Shown here piece after piece: positions 25,734 to 34,587 of a stretch of DNA of 64,000 bases. Under the pieces are notes generated by a model, which did no database searches, was not told the DNA's origin, and was given only the letters and a program-made list of their open reading frames with translations. A program made the position numbers and the translations under genes. How positions within the stretch are numbered: the stretch's first letter is position 1; every line of letters begins with the position of its first letter. This DNA is from Corynebacterium sp. (GTDB taxonomy: Bacteria; Actinomycetota; Actinomycetes; Mycobacteriales; Mycobacteriaceae): contig NZ_JASLIP010000007.1 in the NCBI RefSeq assembly GCF_030152825.1, positions 1 to 64,000 on the forward strand. The letters run 5' to 3'.

Positions 25734-26684
25734 TTAACGGTTCTTGATCTCCTCGGTTGCCTGCGGGGCAACGTCGAAGAGGTCACCAACGATACCGAAG
25801 TCAGCGATCTCGAAGATCGATGCCTCGTCATCCTTGTTGACCGCAACGATGGTCTTGGAGGTCTGCATACCAGCCTTGTGCTGGATAGCACCGGAAATAC
25901 CCAGTGCGATGTACAGGTTCGGGGACACGGTAACACCGGTCTGGCCGACCTGGAACTTGCCCGGGTAGTAGTCCGCGTCGACTGCGGCACGGGATGCACC
26001 AACGGCACCGCCGAGCGCGTCGGCCAGCGGCTCGACAACGTCGGTGAAGCCCTCGGAGCCGCCCACGCCACGGCCACCGGAGACGACGATCTTCGCCTCA
26101 GCCAGGTCCGGACGGTCGCCGGCCTCAGCCGGAGCGAAGCTGGTGATCTTCACAGCGGTCGGGCCAGCGCCCGGCAGCTCGACTGCCTGGATCTCACCGG
26201 CAGCGTCCTGCGGCTCCGGATCGATGGAGCCGGCCTGCCAGGTGAAGACCGGGGCCACGCCCGCGGCAGCGGAGTCGACGATGTACTCGCCACCGAAGAC
26301 CGGCTTCTTGGCGTTGCGCTCGGCGTCGATCTCGGTGATGCCGTAGACCGCACCGGAGCCCACGCGAGCGGACACGCGGCCAGCAACCTCGTTGCCGGTA
26401 GCGGACGCAGAGACGAGGACCGGAACCTGCAGGTGAGCGGCGAGCCCGGAGAGGGCGTCGACGGACGGGGTGATGAGCAGGGAGTCAGCCTCGTCGGACT
26501 CAGCGGCGTAGATGGTCTCCGCGCCAGCAGCGGCCAGCTCGGACTTCAGGCCCTCAGCGGTGCCCGGCTTACCAACAACGACGGCGCCGACCTGGCCGAA
26601 TACGCGACCAGCGGTGATGAGCTCGCGAGTGGAGTTCTGCAGCTCACCTTCAACGTGATCAACCAGTACCAATACGTTGGTCAT
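25734..26684 (-). CDS. etfA: Electron transfer flavoprotein alpha subunit
   Basis: A 316-aa EtfA/FixB protein passing electrons from acyl-CoA dehydrogenases to the quinone pool with EtfB. The C-terminal FAD domain carries GGRGVGGSEGF, ASRAAVDADYYPGKFQVGQTG and ALGISGAIQHKAGM, the family signature. AGGAAAATCC precedes the ATG. It follows etfB by 62 bp in the same direction and is closed by a strong terminator, so etfBA is a two-gene operon. Confidence 0.96.
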   Translation of the reverse strand: MTNVLVLVDHVEGELQNSTRELITAGRVFGQVGAVVVGKPGTAEGLKSELAAAGAETIYAAESDEADSLLITPSVDALSGLAAHLQVPVLVSASATGNEVAGRVSARVGSGAVYGITEIDAERNAKKPVFGGEYIVDSAAAGVAPVFTWQAGSIDPEPQDAAGEIQAVELPGAGPTAVKITSFAPAEAGDRPDLAEAKIVVSGGRGVGGSEGFTDVVEPLADALGGAVGASRAAVDADYYPGKFQVGQTGVTVSPNLYIALGISGAIQHKAGMQTSKTIVAVNKDDEASIFEIADFGIVGDLFDVAPQATEEIKNR

Positions 26685-26746
26685 GGATTTTCCTCTTTCC
26701 TAATGTGGCAGGGAATGTCGGGTTATGAAACGTGAAAAGCGGTGAG

Positions 26747-27535
26747 CTAGATCAGCTTTTCCTTGGCGAGGAACTCGACGAGCTTCTTGCCGCCGTCGCC
26801 CTCATCGGTGATCTTCTCACCGGCAGACTTCGGTGGCTTCGGCGTGACGCCAGCGACCGAAGAGGTTGCGTTGCCACCGCCGACGTTCGCCGGATCGACG
26901 CCGATGTCGGAGAGGCTGAGCTCCTTGATCTCCTTCTTCTTCGCGGCCATGATGCCCTTGAAGACGGCGAAGCGCGGGGTGTTGGCCTTCTCCGTGACGG
27001 AGACGATGGCCGGGGTCGGCGCCTCGAGGCCGAAGATGCCCTCCTCGGTGACGCGCTTACCGGTGACGGTGCCACCCTCGACAGCCAGCTCCTCCATGTG
27101 GGTCAGAGCTGGGATCTGGCGGTACTCGGCCAGCAGGCCCGGGATAGCGCCCGCGACACCGTCGGTGGAAGCGTTACCAGCGATGATGAGCTCAATGTCC
27201 TCGATCTGGTTGAGCGCGTTGCTCAGCGTCCAGGCGGTGCCCAGGACGTCGGAGCCCTCGAGGGCCTCGTCGGTGACCAGGATTGCCTCGTCGCAGCCCA
27301 GGGACAGTGCCTTGCGCAGCGCCTCGGTCGCGCGGGTCGGACCCACGGAGAGCACGATGACGTTGCGGGAGGAGTCTGCTTCCTTCAGCTGGAGTGCAGC
27401 CTCGACAGCGTTCTCGTTGATCTCATCGAGAACAGCGTCGGCGCTGTCACGGTCCAGACGGAAGTCGTCCTCACGGAGCTTGCGCTCGGAGTACGTGTCC
27501 GGCACCTGCTTAACCAGAACAACGATGTTCGACAT
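26747..27535 (-). CDS. etfB: Electron transfer flavoprotein beta subunit
   Basis: A 262-aa EtfB/FixA protein binding AMP and pairing with EtfA. The N-terminus NIVVLVKQVPDT, the signature VLSVGPTRATEALRKALSLG and NASTDGVAGAIPGLLAE are typical. The C-terminal region (about 190-262) carries the arm with a Gly/Pro/Lys-rich linker. SD AAAGG lies 8 nt before ATG 27535. The upstream 190 bp to the methyltransferase stop has no gene and probably holds the operon promoter. Confidence 0.96.
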   Translation of the reverse strand: MSNIVVLVKQVPDTYSERKLREDDFRLDRDSADAVLDEINENAVEAALQLKEADSSRNVIVLSVGPTRATEALRKALSLGCDEAILVTDEALEGSDVLGTAWTLSNALNQIEDIELIIAGNASTDGVAGAIPGLLAEYRQIPALTHMEELAVEGGTVTGKRVTEEGIFGLEAPTPAIVSVTEKANTPRFAVFKGIMAAKKKEIKELSLSDIGVDPANVGGGNATSSVAGVTPKPPKSAGEKITDEGDGGKKLVEFLAKEKLI

Positions 27536-27725
27536 GCGTTGGCCTTTCGTGATTGTGTGTTGGTTTCCAATTCAGCTTAGCTTGAAAAACGTGAGTTTCG
27601 CCACAACACATTAATATTTTTCTAGAACCACCCCACCGCGCGGGCTGGGCGTGTCACCGTCCGTTCTACCCAACCGGAATGCCCCGCGCCTGAGCTTTGC
27701 GTCAACCCGCAGCGAATTCGCAGTA

Positions 27726-28997
27726 TTAGTGCTTTTCGGGGGCCACCGCGCGGCAGATATAGGCCACCACACCGCTGCTCAACCCACCCCCGCGCTGCTT
27801 TGTGTTCCGCTCCCCCAGCCGTGCAATGACGACAGTGGCCTCGCCCTTGCCTTTGAGCTTCAGCTTCGCGCGCAGCTGATCCGGATTGATGTCCGCCCCG
27901 CGCACGAGGATTTCCAGCTTGCCGACCCTTCGTTGCTGCAAGGCCTTGCGCAGCTGCTTGACCGGCACGGTATCCAGCACCTCGAAGGCCCGCATGCCCG
28001 TCGGGACATGGTCACCCGTGACATAGGCCAGGTTCGGGTCCACCAGCCACAGCCCCTCCCGGGCCGCGAAGTGGCGCACGAGCCCGGCGCGAATGATCGC
28101 TGCATCCGGTTCCATGATGTACCGGCCAGGCTGCCCCGCGCGTGCTGCGACGTCGTCTTCTGCTAGCTCCGGCTCCCAGCTGGCCAGGATGTCCACGCTT
28201 TCCCCCTGGTCACTGGTGCTGATCACCACGGCCCGGCGCGCCAGCCCCTCACCATCCCGGGCTTCCGGGGAGACCAGCCCGGAGGTCAAGGCACAAGCCT
28301 CTTTGGCCTGGCCATCCACGCTGATGACGTCCGCCTGGCCGGCCCAGTCCTCGAGCTCTGCGAAGTCCACGCCCGGGGCGAGTTTCACCATCAACTCGTG
28401 TCCGGGATAGGCCCCAACCAGGTCACTCACCGGGGGCTGCATGTCCTCGAGCCGGTGAATCCGCCCCGAGGAGTTGCGCCGAGCCGGGTCCGCAAGGATC
28501 ACCGGCTCCTCCCCCGGTGTTCCTTCCCAGGGCTCGAGGGCATCGGCCACCCGCACCTCGACGCCCGGGCAGTTCTTGCGAGCCATCGCCACCCGAACCT
28601 GGTCAATGTCGGAGCCGCTGCACGTCAGCCCGGCATCCTTAAGCGCCACAAGCTCGGTCCCCACCGAGCAGGTGACGTCGCGCGCCACCGCCACCCCCAG
28701 TGCCGCGAGGTGCCGAGCACGGAAGCGCGCCACGGCCAGCGGGGTGGACTGCTGGGCAGCATCCTTATCGGTCCACCACCCGGCGACGAGTTCGGCAGAG
28801 AGCTTCGTCGCCGCTATCCGGCGGGCCTCCACCAACTCGGCCACCGCACGGGCATTGTCGCCCCAGGCTTTGCGCAGGGCTGCCGTATCGGAAACCACGC
28901 TGCGCTGGCTGAGCTCAAGCTCGCCGGCCTGCGCGATGGCGGTGCCGGCGTCGGGAGAGGACTGGAGCCACTGAAGCTCCTCAAGGCTAAAAGACAA
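27726..28997 (-). CDS. Class I SAM-dependent methyltransferase with THUMP-like C-terminus
   Basis: About 423 aa. An N-terminal helical segment (SFSLEELQWLQSS) is followed by a Rossmann methyltransferase-like core (DVTCSVGTELVALKDAGLTCSGSDID; VILADPARR, an xDPPR/NPPY-like motif 4) and a C-terminal THUMP-like region (RRVGKLEILVRGADINPDQLRAKL). Actinobacterial proteins with this architecture are annotated as THUMP-like methyltransferases; the target is unknown, perhaps RNA. The TTG at 28997 is the best start, since it follows the stop of the NUDIX gene (29005) with AGGTCGCGG upstream. The longer frame to 29066 would overlap that gene. Confidence 0.72.
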   Translation of the reverse strand: MSFSLEELQWLQSSPDAGTAIAQAGELELSQRSVVSDTAALRKAWGDNARAVAELVEARRIAATKLSAELVAGWWTDKDAAQQSTPLAVARFRARHLAALGVAVARDVTCSVGTELVALKDAGLTCSGSDIDQVRVAMARKNCPGVEVRVADALEPWEGTPGEEPVILADPARRNSSGRIHRLEDMQPPVSDLVGAYPGHELMVKLAPGVDFAELEDWAGQADVISVDGQAKEACALTSGLVSPEARDGEGLARRAVVISTSDQGESVDILASWEPELAEDDVAARAGQPGRYIMEPDAAIIRAGLVRHFAAREGLWLVDPNLAYVTGDHVPTGMRAFEVLDTVPVKQLRKALQQRRVGKLEILVRGADINPDQLRAKLKLKGKGEATVVIARLGERNTKQRGGGLSSGVVAYICRAVAPEKH

Positions 28998-29004
28998 CCG
29001 CGAC

Positions 29005-29919
29005 CTACTGCAGGTAGGAGCCCGGACGGTGCTCGAATGGGTGCTCCGGCAGGTCCGCCGGGTCAACCGCGAACTTCATTCCCGGGGCGAAGACGCGCTT
29101 CGGGCGGCCGTACATTTTGGACTCCATGAGGTAGTACTCCGCCATGTACGGTTCATCGATCGGCTCGTCGAGAACGGGGTCGACCGAGAGCCCCGACGAG
29201 AAGTCCATGACCTCGTCGACCGTGCGGAAGGTGCTCAGCAGCTTCAGCTGCGCCCACGTCGGAGGCATCAGGCTGATCTTCCGGGAACGCCACCCATCCA
29301 GCAGCGTCGACGGGCGGAACCAGCCCGTGGACGTGGCCTCGCGCGTGTCCCCGGTCGTATCCTGCCCCTCCGGCAGACGGGCGACGAAAAATGCCGTGTC
29401 GTAGCGGATCGGCTGCCCCTCCGGGGTCACCCAGTTCGCCCAGGGGCGCAGCAGGTCCGCCCGCAGGATCAGCTTGTGCCGGTCCATGAACGTAGAAAAC
29501 GGGAGCAGGTGATTCTCCAGCTCCTGGCGCTCGTGCTGAAAGCGCGTGGTGTCGGCGACGATATCTCCGTCCTCGTTGGAGGCCAGGAGCGTGCCCGCTT
29601 CCTCGAAGGTCTCGCGCACCGCGGCGCACACCAGGGCGCGGGCAATCGCGGGGTCCTTGCGCAGGCGATGGGCCCACCAGCGAACGTCCGGGCCGGACCA
29701 GCGCACATCGGGCGAGTCCACCCCGTCGCCGTCGACGTCACCGGGCATATCGCGAGCATCCACCCCACCGCCCGGGAAGACAGTCATCTCCGCGCAGAAC
29801 GCCATGGTTGACGCGCGCTCCTGCACGTAGACCTCCGGGCCGGATAGCGTGTCACGCAGCAGAATGACCGTGGAGGCATGCCGTGGCTCTACCGGACCCA
29901 ACTGCTCTGCAAATCCCAT
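29005..29919 (-). CDS. NUDIX hydrolase, NUDT19-like
   Basis: A 304-aa NUDIX protein in which the catalytic box is split: the Gly part is MTVFPGGGVDARD (~45-57) and the REtFEEAGTLL half comes about 45 residues later (~102-113), a layout seen in NUDT19/coenzyme-A-diphosphatase-like proteins. The intervening segment is rich in Asp and Trp. The product may hydrolyse nucleotide or CoA pyrophosphates, but the substrate is not predictable. Its stop is 7 bp before the methyltransferase TTG, suggesting co-translation. No clear SD is seen at ATG 29919. Confidence 0.8.
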   Translation of the reverse strand: MGFAEQLGPVEPRHASTVILLRDTLSGPEVYVQERASTMAFCAEMTVFPGGGVDARDMPGDVDGDGVDSPDVRWSGPDVRWWAHRLRKDPAIARALVCAAVRETFEEAGTLLASNEDGDIVADTTRFQHERQELENHLLPFSTFMDRHKLILRADLLRPWANWVTPEGQPIRYDTAFFVARLPEGQDTTGDTREATSTGWFRPSTLLDGWRSRKISLMPPTWAQLKLLSTFRTVDEVMDFSSGLSVDPVLDEPIDEPYMAEYYLMESKMYGRPKRVFAPGMKFAVDPADLPEHPFEHRPGSYLQ

Positions 29920-29969
29920 CTCGAGCCGGACCTCGCTTTCAACCTAAATCGGTACTTAAAAGACTCTAT

Positions 29970-30830
29970 CTAATCCCGCGCCCGGTGGGCTCCACCGCGA
30001 CGAAGGCGGCGGGCGAACCAGCGGCCGTCCTCCTGTTTAACCTCGATGGGCTGGTGATAGGCCTTGGTGAGGTTCTCGCTGGTCATGATGTCGGTCAGCA
30101 GGCCCTGGGCGACGATGTGGCCCTCGTCCAGCAGCATCCCGTGGGTGAATCCCGGCGGGATCTCCTCCACGTGGTGGGTGACCAGCACGGTCGCCGGGGA
30201 GTCCGGGTCCATCGCGATCTGGCTAAGCAACTCGATCAGGTCCTCGCGGCCACCGAGATCCAGTCCGGCGCCCGGCTCATCGAGCAGCAAAAGCTCCGGG
30301 TCGGTCATCAGGGCACGCGCGATGAGCGTGCGCTTGCGCTCTCCCTCAGAGAGCGTGCCCCACGTGCGGTCGGCCAGGTGGTAGGCGCCCACGACCTCGA
30401 GGGTGTTGACGGCCTGCTCGTAGTCCATCTCGTCGTAGGCCTCCCGCCACCGTCCCATGACGTCGTAGCCCGCGGAGATGACGATGTCCGAGACCACCTC
30501 GTCGTCAGGGATGCGGTGAGCCAGGGCGGAGGAGGACATTCCGACGGCGGTGCGGATGTCGCGGACGTCGGAGGAGCCCAACCGCTCACCGATGATGTCC
30601 ACGGTGCCGGTCGTCGGGAAAAGCTGCGCGCTGGCCAGGCGCATCAGGGAAGTCTTCCCCGCCCCATTGGGCCCCATGATGACCCAGCGCTCGTCGAGCT
30701 CGACCTGCCAGTCCAGCTCGTGCAGGATCTCGTTGCCGCCCCGGCGCAGCGACACACCGCGCATGTCCAGGATCAGGTCCTCCGGCGCCGCCGGCTGGGT
30801 TTCCGGGGTGGAAATAACATTGCGTTGCAT
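29970..30830 (-). CDS. Stand-alone ABC transporter ATP-binding protein
   Basis: A 286-aa ABC ATPase: Walker A MGPNGAGKTS (~52-61), signature LSEGERKRTLIARAL, Walker B LLLLDEPGAGLD and H-loop LVTHHVEEI. The relation to ModF/YheS-like or molybdate-type ATPases is loose. No permease or binding protein is next to it, so it may serve a distant permease or a non-transport role. The N-terminal 20 residues are a polar extension. GAGG lies 15 nt upstream of the ATG; TAGCGA lies 8 nt upstream. The NUDIX gene follows 50 bp downstream. Confidence 0.82.
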   Translation of the reverse strand: MQRNVISTPETQPAAPEDLILDMRGVSLRRGGNEILHELDWQVELDERWVIMGPNGAGKTSLMRLASAQLFPTTGTVDIIGERLGSSDVRDIRTAVGMSSSALAHRIPDDEVVSDIVISAGYDVMGRWREAYDEMDYEQAVNTLEVVGAYHLADRTWGTLSEGERKRTLIARALMTDPELLLLDEPGAGLDLGGREDLIELLSQIAMDPDSPATVLVTHHVEEIPPGFTHGMLLDEGHIVAQGLLTDIMTSENLTKAYHQPIEVKQEDGRWFARRLRRGGAHRARD

Positions 30831-30897
30831 GGTGGTTCTCGCTACCTCAGGGGCTCGTGGGATCGGATCGGGTTACTCCGGGCTAACAGACGCGGTG

Positions 30898-31935
30898 TTA
30901 GAACAGGGCGCTGGCCATGTTCGTGCGGGCCGCGATGACCTCCGGGTCGGCTGCGTCATAAAGCTCGAAGAGCTGCAGCAGCTGCTGCTTCGCGCGGTCC
31001 TTCTCCTCGCCCGCGGTGTGGCGCATCGCGTTGACGAGCACTTCGAAGCCCTGGGCCTTCTCGCCGCGCAGGGCGAGCAGCTCGGCGGCGGCCGTCGCGG
31101 CGTCGACGTCGCCCGGTTCTGCCGCGACCTTCTCCAGCGCTTGTTCCCCCGCCGCCGGATCTCCGGCGCGTTCCGCGAGGATGGCATTGGCGCGTGCGGC
31201 CCGTGCGGTCGCCGCGATCTCGGGGTCGGTGTTCGGGTCGGCCAGGATCGCGTCGTAGGCGGCGATCGCTTCCTGGGTCTTCCCCTGCTCGATGAGGGCT
31301 GCGGCCTCGTCGAGGCGGGAGTCCTGCTCCTCGGCGGCGGCGCCCGAATCCGCAGGCAGGCCCGGCAGCTTGCCGTCGACGGCCTGAATCACCGACTCCA
31401 GCCACTGCTCGACCTGTTCCTGTGGCTGGGCGCCCTGGAAGGACGTCGCCGGGCGGCCAGCCACCAGGGCGAGCACCGTGGGCACGCCGCGTACCCCGAG
31501 CGCCTGAGCCATCTCCGGCACGGCATCGGCGTCGATGTAGCGGAAGACCCACTTCAGCTGCTCCTGAGGCACGTCCGGCATCTCCACCAGGCGGGCGAAG
31601 AAGTTCTTCAGCTCCGCGCTGGCCTCGGAGCGGGCACTACCCACCAGGAGGACCACCGGGACCTGGGTGGAGCGGACCACCAGGTCCTGCTCGAAGGACT
31701 CCGGGGTCACGTCCGCCGAGCGGGCGACGTAGTCCACGCTCACTCCAGCTTCCGCTGCTTGCTGTGCGTGCCTCTCGCGCTGCACGGCCTGCTGCTTCAC
31801 CGTCCCCAGGTCAATCGCCCGCGAGACAAAACGCTGCGGCGCCTGCGGCTGCTGCGGGGAGGATGCTTGCGCCTGCGGGGCGGTTCCCTTTGGTTGAGAG
31901 GGCTGCTGGGAGGAAGGATCGTGCGGAACAGTCAT
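30898..31935 (-). CDS. Thioredoxin-fold/TPR protein, YbbN (CnoX)-like
   Basis: A 345-aa protein. After a Gln/Pro-rich N-terminus (~1-50), a thioredoxin fold spans about 85-195 (VPVVLLVGSARSEAS...VRGVPTVLALVAGRP) with the cis-Pro retained but no CxxC at the active-site position (SARSEAS). A helical TPR-like region follows (about 215-345, LDEAAALIEQGKTQEAIAAYD). This is the architecture of YbbN/CnoX chaperone-linked proteins, which need no redox Cys pair. ATG 31935 is favoured because TACTAT lies 7 nt upstream. C. glutamicum has a homologue at the same place. Confidence 0.85.
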   Translation of the reverse strand: MTVPHDPSSQQPSQPKGTAPQAQASSPQQPQAPQRFVSRAIDLGTVKQQAVQRERHAQQAAEAGVSVDYVARSADVTPESFEQDLVVRSTQVPVVLLVGSARSEASAELKNFFARLVEMPDVPQEQLKWVFRYIDADAVPEMAQALGVRGVPTVLALVAGRPATSFQGAQPQEQVEQWLESVIQAVDGKLPGLPADSGAAAEEQDSRLDEAAALIEQGKTQEAIAAYDAILADPNTDPEIAATARAARANAILAERAGDPAAGEQALEKVAAEPGDVDAATAAAELLALRGEKAQGFEVLVNAMRHTAGEEKDRAKQQLLQLFELYDAADPEVIAARTNMASALF

Positions 31936-31942
31936 GCCCTCC

Positions 31943-31948
31943 ATAGTA
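31943..31948 (-). promoter_or_regulatory. -10 box (TACTAT) for YbbN-like gene, leaderless type
   Basis: TACTAT is followed by GGAGGGC (7 nt) and ATG 31935. The GGAGG is only 2 nt from the ATG and so is too close to be a normal SD. Confidence 0.5.
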
Positions 31949-32024
31949 ACGGCTTCCGACCGCGGGGTGACCGCGCCCAATCCCCGAGCCGACTGGGGCG
32001 CTTCGACCCCATGAGCACCGGGGC

Positions 32025-32765
32025 TTAGAACAGCCGAAACTCCGAATCATCGGTGCCACGCATCGCCGCATAGTCCAAGGTCACGCAACGGATTCCGCGG
32101 TCCTCGGCCAGGGTTCGGGCCTGGGGCTTGATCTCCTGGGCGGCGAAGACACCGGTCACCGGGGCAAGCAGCTCGTCACGGTTGAGCAGCTCGACGTAAC
32201 GAGTCAGCTGCTCGACTCCGTCGATGTTCCCGCGGCGCTTAATCTCCACCGCGACGGTCGCCCCCGTCGCATCCTTGGTGAGGATGTCCACCGGCCCGAT
32301 GGGGGTCGGGTATTCGCGGCGCACCAGGGAGTAGCCCTCCCCCAAGATCTCGATCTGCTCGGCCAGCAGCTCCTGGAGATGGGCCTCCACACCGTCCTTC
32401 TGCAGCCCCGGGTCCTCACCGAGGTCGAAGTTCTGGTCGGAGTGCACCGCAAAGAGTTGAATGCGCAGTTGCTCGCCCTTGGGGTTCTCCACGACCCACA
32501 GGGCCTCGACGTCTTCGTCTTCCAACTCGGGGAGCGTGAGGAAAGCCTCCTCATCATCATTGGCCTCTGCGAGCACCTCTGCGCGGCGGTATTCCGTCGT
32601 CGTGCAGGGTGGGGTCATCCAGTTCAGGGGCTTATAGGCCCGGTCATCCGCATGGATGGAGACCGCGCCGTCCGCCTTCACCATGATCAGGCGATCGGCG
32701 CGTGGCAGATGAGCTTCCAGTCGACCGACGTAGTCGACAGCACACGTGGCGATGATGAGACGCAT
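32025..32765 (-). CDS. nucS: Mismatch-specific endonuclease NucS (EndoMS)
   Basis: A 246-aa NucS, which replaces MutS/MutL mismatch repair in most actinobacteria by cutting both strands at G-T, G-G and T-T mismatches. The N-terminal DNA-binding/dimer domain is followed by a RecB-like nuclease with Asp160 (PIGPVDIL), Glu174 and Lys176 (VAVEIKRRG). The C-terminal EFRLF resembles a beta-clamp-binding motif, as reported for other NucS proteins. TAGCGT lies 7 nt before ATG 32765. In C. glutamicum the gene also lies downstream of atpC and the DUF2550 gene. Confidence 0.95.
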   Translation of the reverse strand: MRLIIATCAVDYVGRLEAHLPRADRLIMVKADGAVSIHADDRAYKPLNWMTPPCTTTEYRRAEVLAEANDDEEAFLTLPELEDEDVEALWVVENPKGEQLRIQLFAVHSDQNFDLGEDPGLQKDGVEAHLQELLAEQIEILGEGYSLVRREYPTPIGPVDILTKDATGATVAVEIKRRGNIDGVEQLTRYVELLNRDELLAPVTGVFAAQEIKPQARTLAEDRGIRCVTLDYAAMRGTDDSEFRLF

Positions 32766-32772
32766 TTTTCTA

Positions 32773-32778
32773 ACGCTA
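32773..32778 (-). promoter_or_regulatory. -10 box (TAGCGT) for nucS, leaderless type
   Basis: TAGCGT ends 7 nt before ATG 32765. No SD is present. Confidence 0.45.
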
Positions 32779-32800
32779 CCCCACGGCAGACCGCGGCGGG

Positions 32801-33425
32801 CTATTCGTAGGGCGTCGCAGTCCGCACGCCGTGGTGCGGATACAGGCGGCGATCGCAGAGCCTGTCCAGCAGCTCCTCGCTGTGGGAGATCACGATCAGG
32901 CCATCCAGCATGCTGGTGATCTCAGCGGCGATGACGTACTTAGCGCGGGTGTCGAAGGCTCGGGCGATGCCGAAGCGCTGGAGCTGGCCGCCCATGGAGG
33001 AGTTGGCTGGGCGGCCACAGCCGTCAAGGGTCACGTCCACGAGCGCCTCACTGTCGATGCCCAGGGTCAGTGCCTGGCGGATAGCGTTATCGGCAGTGAC
33101 ATTGTTACCGACCTCGACCTCCTCGCCATTCGTCTTACCCTTCATTACGGACGGCGCGGTGGGCGTCTTCACATCCATCGCCTCGACAGTCTGCCGCGGG
33201 ACATCCTTCATACCTTTGATGTCCTGGTTCGAGTTTCCAGGGAATACAGCGAGGACGTCAACGTCACCGGGCTTAGCTGCTTGGAAGGAGTGGTCCTCCT
33301 CCGAGAACGTGAAATCGGATTTCGGCTCAAAGGTCGACTGCTTGCCATCCTCGGACTCCTCAAAGGACTTAACCAAGTGCCCCCTCGAGTTCGGCGCCAT
33401 CCGTGAACTTCAGCAAGGCGCTGTG
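32801..33425 (-). pseudogene. Fused relic of a peptide/nickel-type ABC transporter (binding protein + ATPase pieces)
   Basis: An apparent 199-codon frame (33400-32801) is a mosaic. Its first two-thirds resemble a family-5 substrate-binding protein (SFEESEDGKQSTFE; AIRQALTLGIDSEALVDVTLDG). It then jumps directly into an ABC ATPase (GGQLQRFGIARAFDTRAKYVIAAEITSMLD), where the Walker B Asp-Glu has become Ala-Glu, and ends with VISHSEELLDRLCDRR after a missing middle. Upstream, the frame ending at 33369 encodes ALLKFTDGAELEGAL, the natural preceding part of the binding protein, so a one-base shift lies at about 33369-33378. Between them, the permease genes and most of both proteins are gone. It is not a functional gene. 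Confidence 0.8.
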
Positions 33426-33467
33426 CCGTAGGCGGTGCTGGTCAGGCCCGTTTCCATCGCCAACGCG

Positions 33468-33498
33468 AAAACCCCGCCCGGGTAACCCCGGTCGGGGT
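33468..33498 (-). terminator. Terminator after DUF2550 gene
   Basis: On the minus strand, stem ACCCCG / CGGGGT encloses an inner stem CCGGG / CCCGG and is followed by TTTT. It lies 19 bp after the DUF2550 stop and upstream of the ABC transporter relic. Confidence 0.65.
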
Positions 33499-33516
33499 GG
33501 AAAACAACCAGAATCT

Positions 33517-33948
33517 TTAGGAAAACCGCGTGGTGCGCACCCGGCGCTCTGAGGGCGCGGACTCGAGCCAGGAGACGAAGGCGTTGTCCCCCTGCTCGTC
33601 GATGGCGATCTCATACTCCTCGCCACGATGGGAAATCTTCACCACGTGGCAGTAGCCCTCGATGAAGGGGCGCTCCTTGTCCACGATCTCCCGGCGGGAC
33701 ACCACGGTGGTTCCCAACCGGGTCAACACCAGGTCCGACCCGGGCCGCAGGCTGCGCAACTTGTACAGCCGGGTCGAGGTCCTCGAATAAACCAAAACCC
33801 CGTGCCGCCAGTGCCTTGCCTCCTCGGCGGGAAGCGCACGCAGCAGCACGGGGTACCCCTCGCTCCGCAGGTAGAAGAAGCGCCACAGGATGACGCCAAC
33901 GAGCAGCAGAAGAAGAACAATTCCCAAAAGCACAAGAATCGTGGTCAA
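33517..33948 (-). CDS. DUF2550 membrane-anchored protein
   Basis: A 143-aa protein with one N-terminal membrane helix (ILVLLGIVLLLLLVGVILWRFF) and a small cytoplasmic or extracellular beta-rich domain (ALPAEEARHWRHGVLVYSRTSTRLYKLRSL). The same protein lies downstream of atpC in mycobacteria (Rv1312) and C. glutamicum. Its function is unknown; the fixed neighbourhood suggests a link to the membrane or ATP synthase. The TTG start at 33948 follows GAGGCGG. It is separated from atpC by about 250 bp and the atp terminator. Confidence 0.85.
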   Translation of the reverse strand: MTTILVLLGIVLLLLLVGVILWRFFYLRSEGYPVLLRALPAEEARHWRHGVLVYSRTSTRLYKLRSLRPGSDLVLTRLGTTVVSRREIVDKERPFIEGYCHVVKISHRGEEYEIAIDEQGDNAFVSWLESAPSERRVRTTRFS

Positions 33949-34134
33949 CGTTTCCGCCTCTTCACCGTCGCATCACCCCGCCAGCCCGGCGGGCAGGAAA
34001 ACCAGGAGTGTTTCAAGGCTGCAATACCTTAATCAAAATCTAGCCCCATGCCTGGATATTAACAATTCCCACCCACCAGCGGGCGGCATTCCGTACTCAG
34101 CGTGAGAGACGGGCAGCTTTAGTGGGAAAAGCAC

Positions 34135-34175
34135 AAAGGCCACTCCGCGCGGGTCACCCCACGCGACGTGGCCTT
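34135..34175 (-). terminator. atp operon terminator
   Basis: Stem AAGGCCAC / GTGGCCTT with a GC-rich inner stem. It is followed on the minus strand by a T-rich stretch (TTTGTGCTTTTCC). It lies 27 bp after the atpC stop. Confidence 0.75.
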
Positions 34176-34201
34176 GGCCGGTAGTTACCGAAAACTTCGG
34201 T

Positions 34202-34576
34202 CTATTTCTCCTTGGAACGCTTCACAGCGCGCAACTCGGACTCTGCGCGAGACTTCTCCTCCTCGGAGGATGCCTCACGCACCCGAGCCTCAGCATCAGC
34301 CTGGTCGACCTCGTCGGCCCACACAGCGCTATCAGCGAGAACGGTGATCTTCTCGGAGGACACGGACAGGAACCCGCCCTGTACCGCGGCCACCAGCTTC
34401 TCACCCTCAGTGGTCCGGATGATCACGACGCCATTCTCGACCAGCTGGCCGAGCAGTGGCTCGTGACCTGGAAGCACGCCGATCTCGCCCTCGGTGGTCT
34501 CCGCGATGACGGCCGTTGCGGTGCCAGACCACAACGCCTTCTCCACAGCCACCAATTCAGCGGCAATCTCAGCCAT
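34202..34576 (-). CDS. atpC: ATP synthase epsilon subunit
   Basis: A 124-aa F1 epsilon subunit. It has the N-terminal beta-sandwich (ELVAVEKALWSGTATAVIAETTEGEIGVLPGHEPLLGQL) and a short C-terminal helical hairpin (ADAEARVREASSEEEKSRAESELRAVK), inhibitory in other bacteria. It is the last gene of the leftward atp operon, 11 bp after atpD, and is followed by a terminator. Confidence 0.96.
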   Translation of the reverse strand: MAEIAAELVAVEKALWSGTATAVIAETTEGEIGVLPGHEPLLGQLVENGVVIIRTTEGEKLVAAVQGGFLSVSSEKITVLADSAVWADEVDQADAEARVREASSEEEKSRAESELRAVKRSKEK

Positions 34577-34587
34577 GTGTGCTCCTC

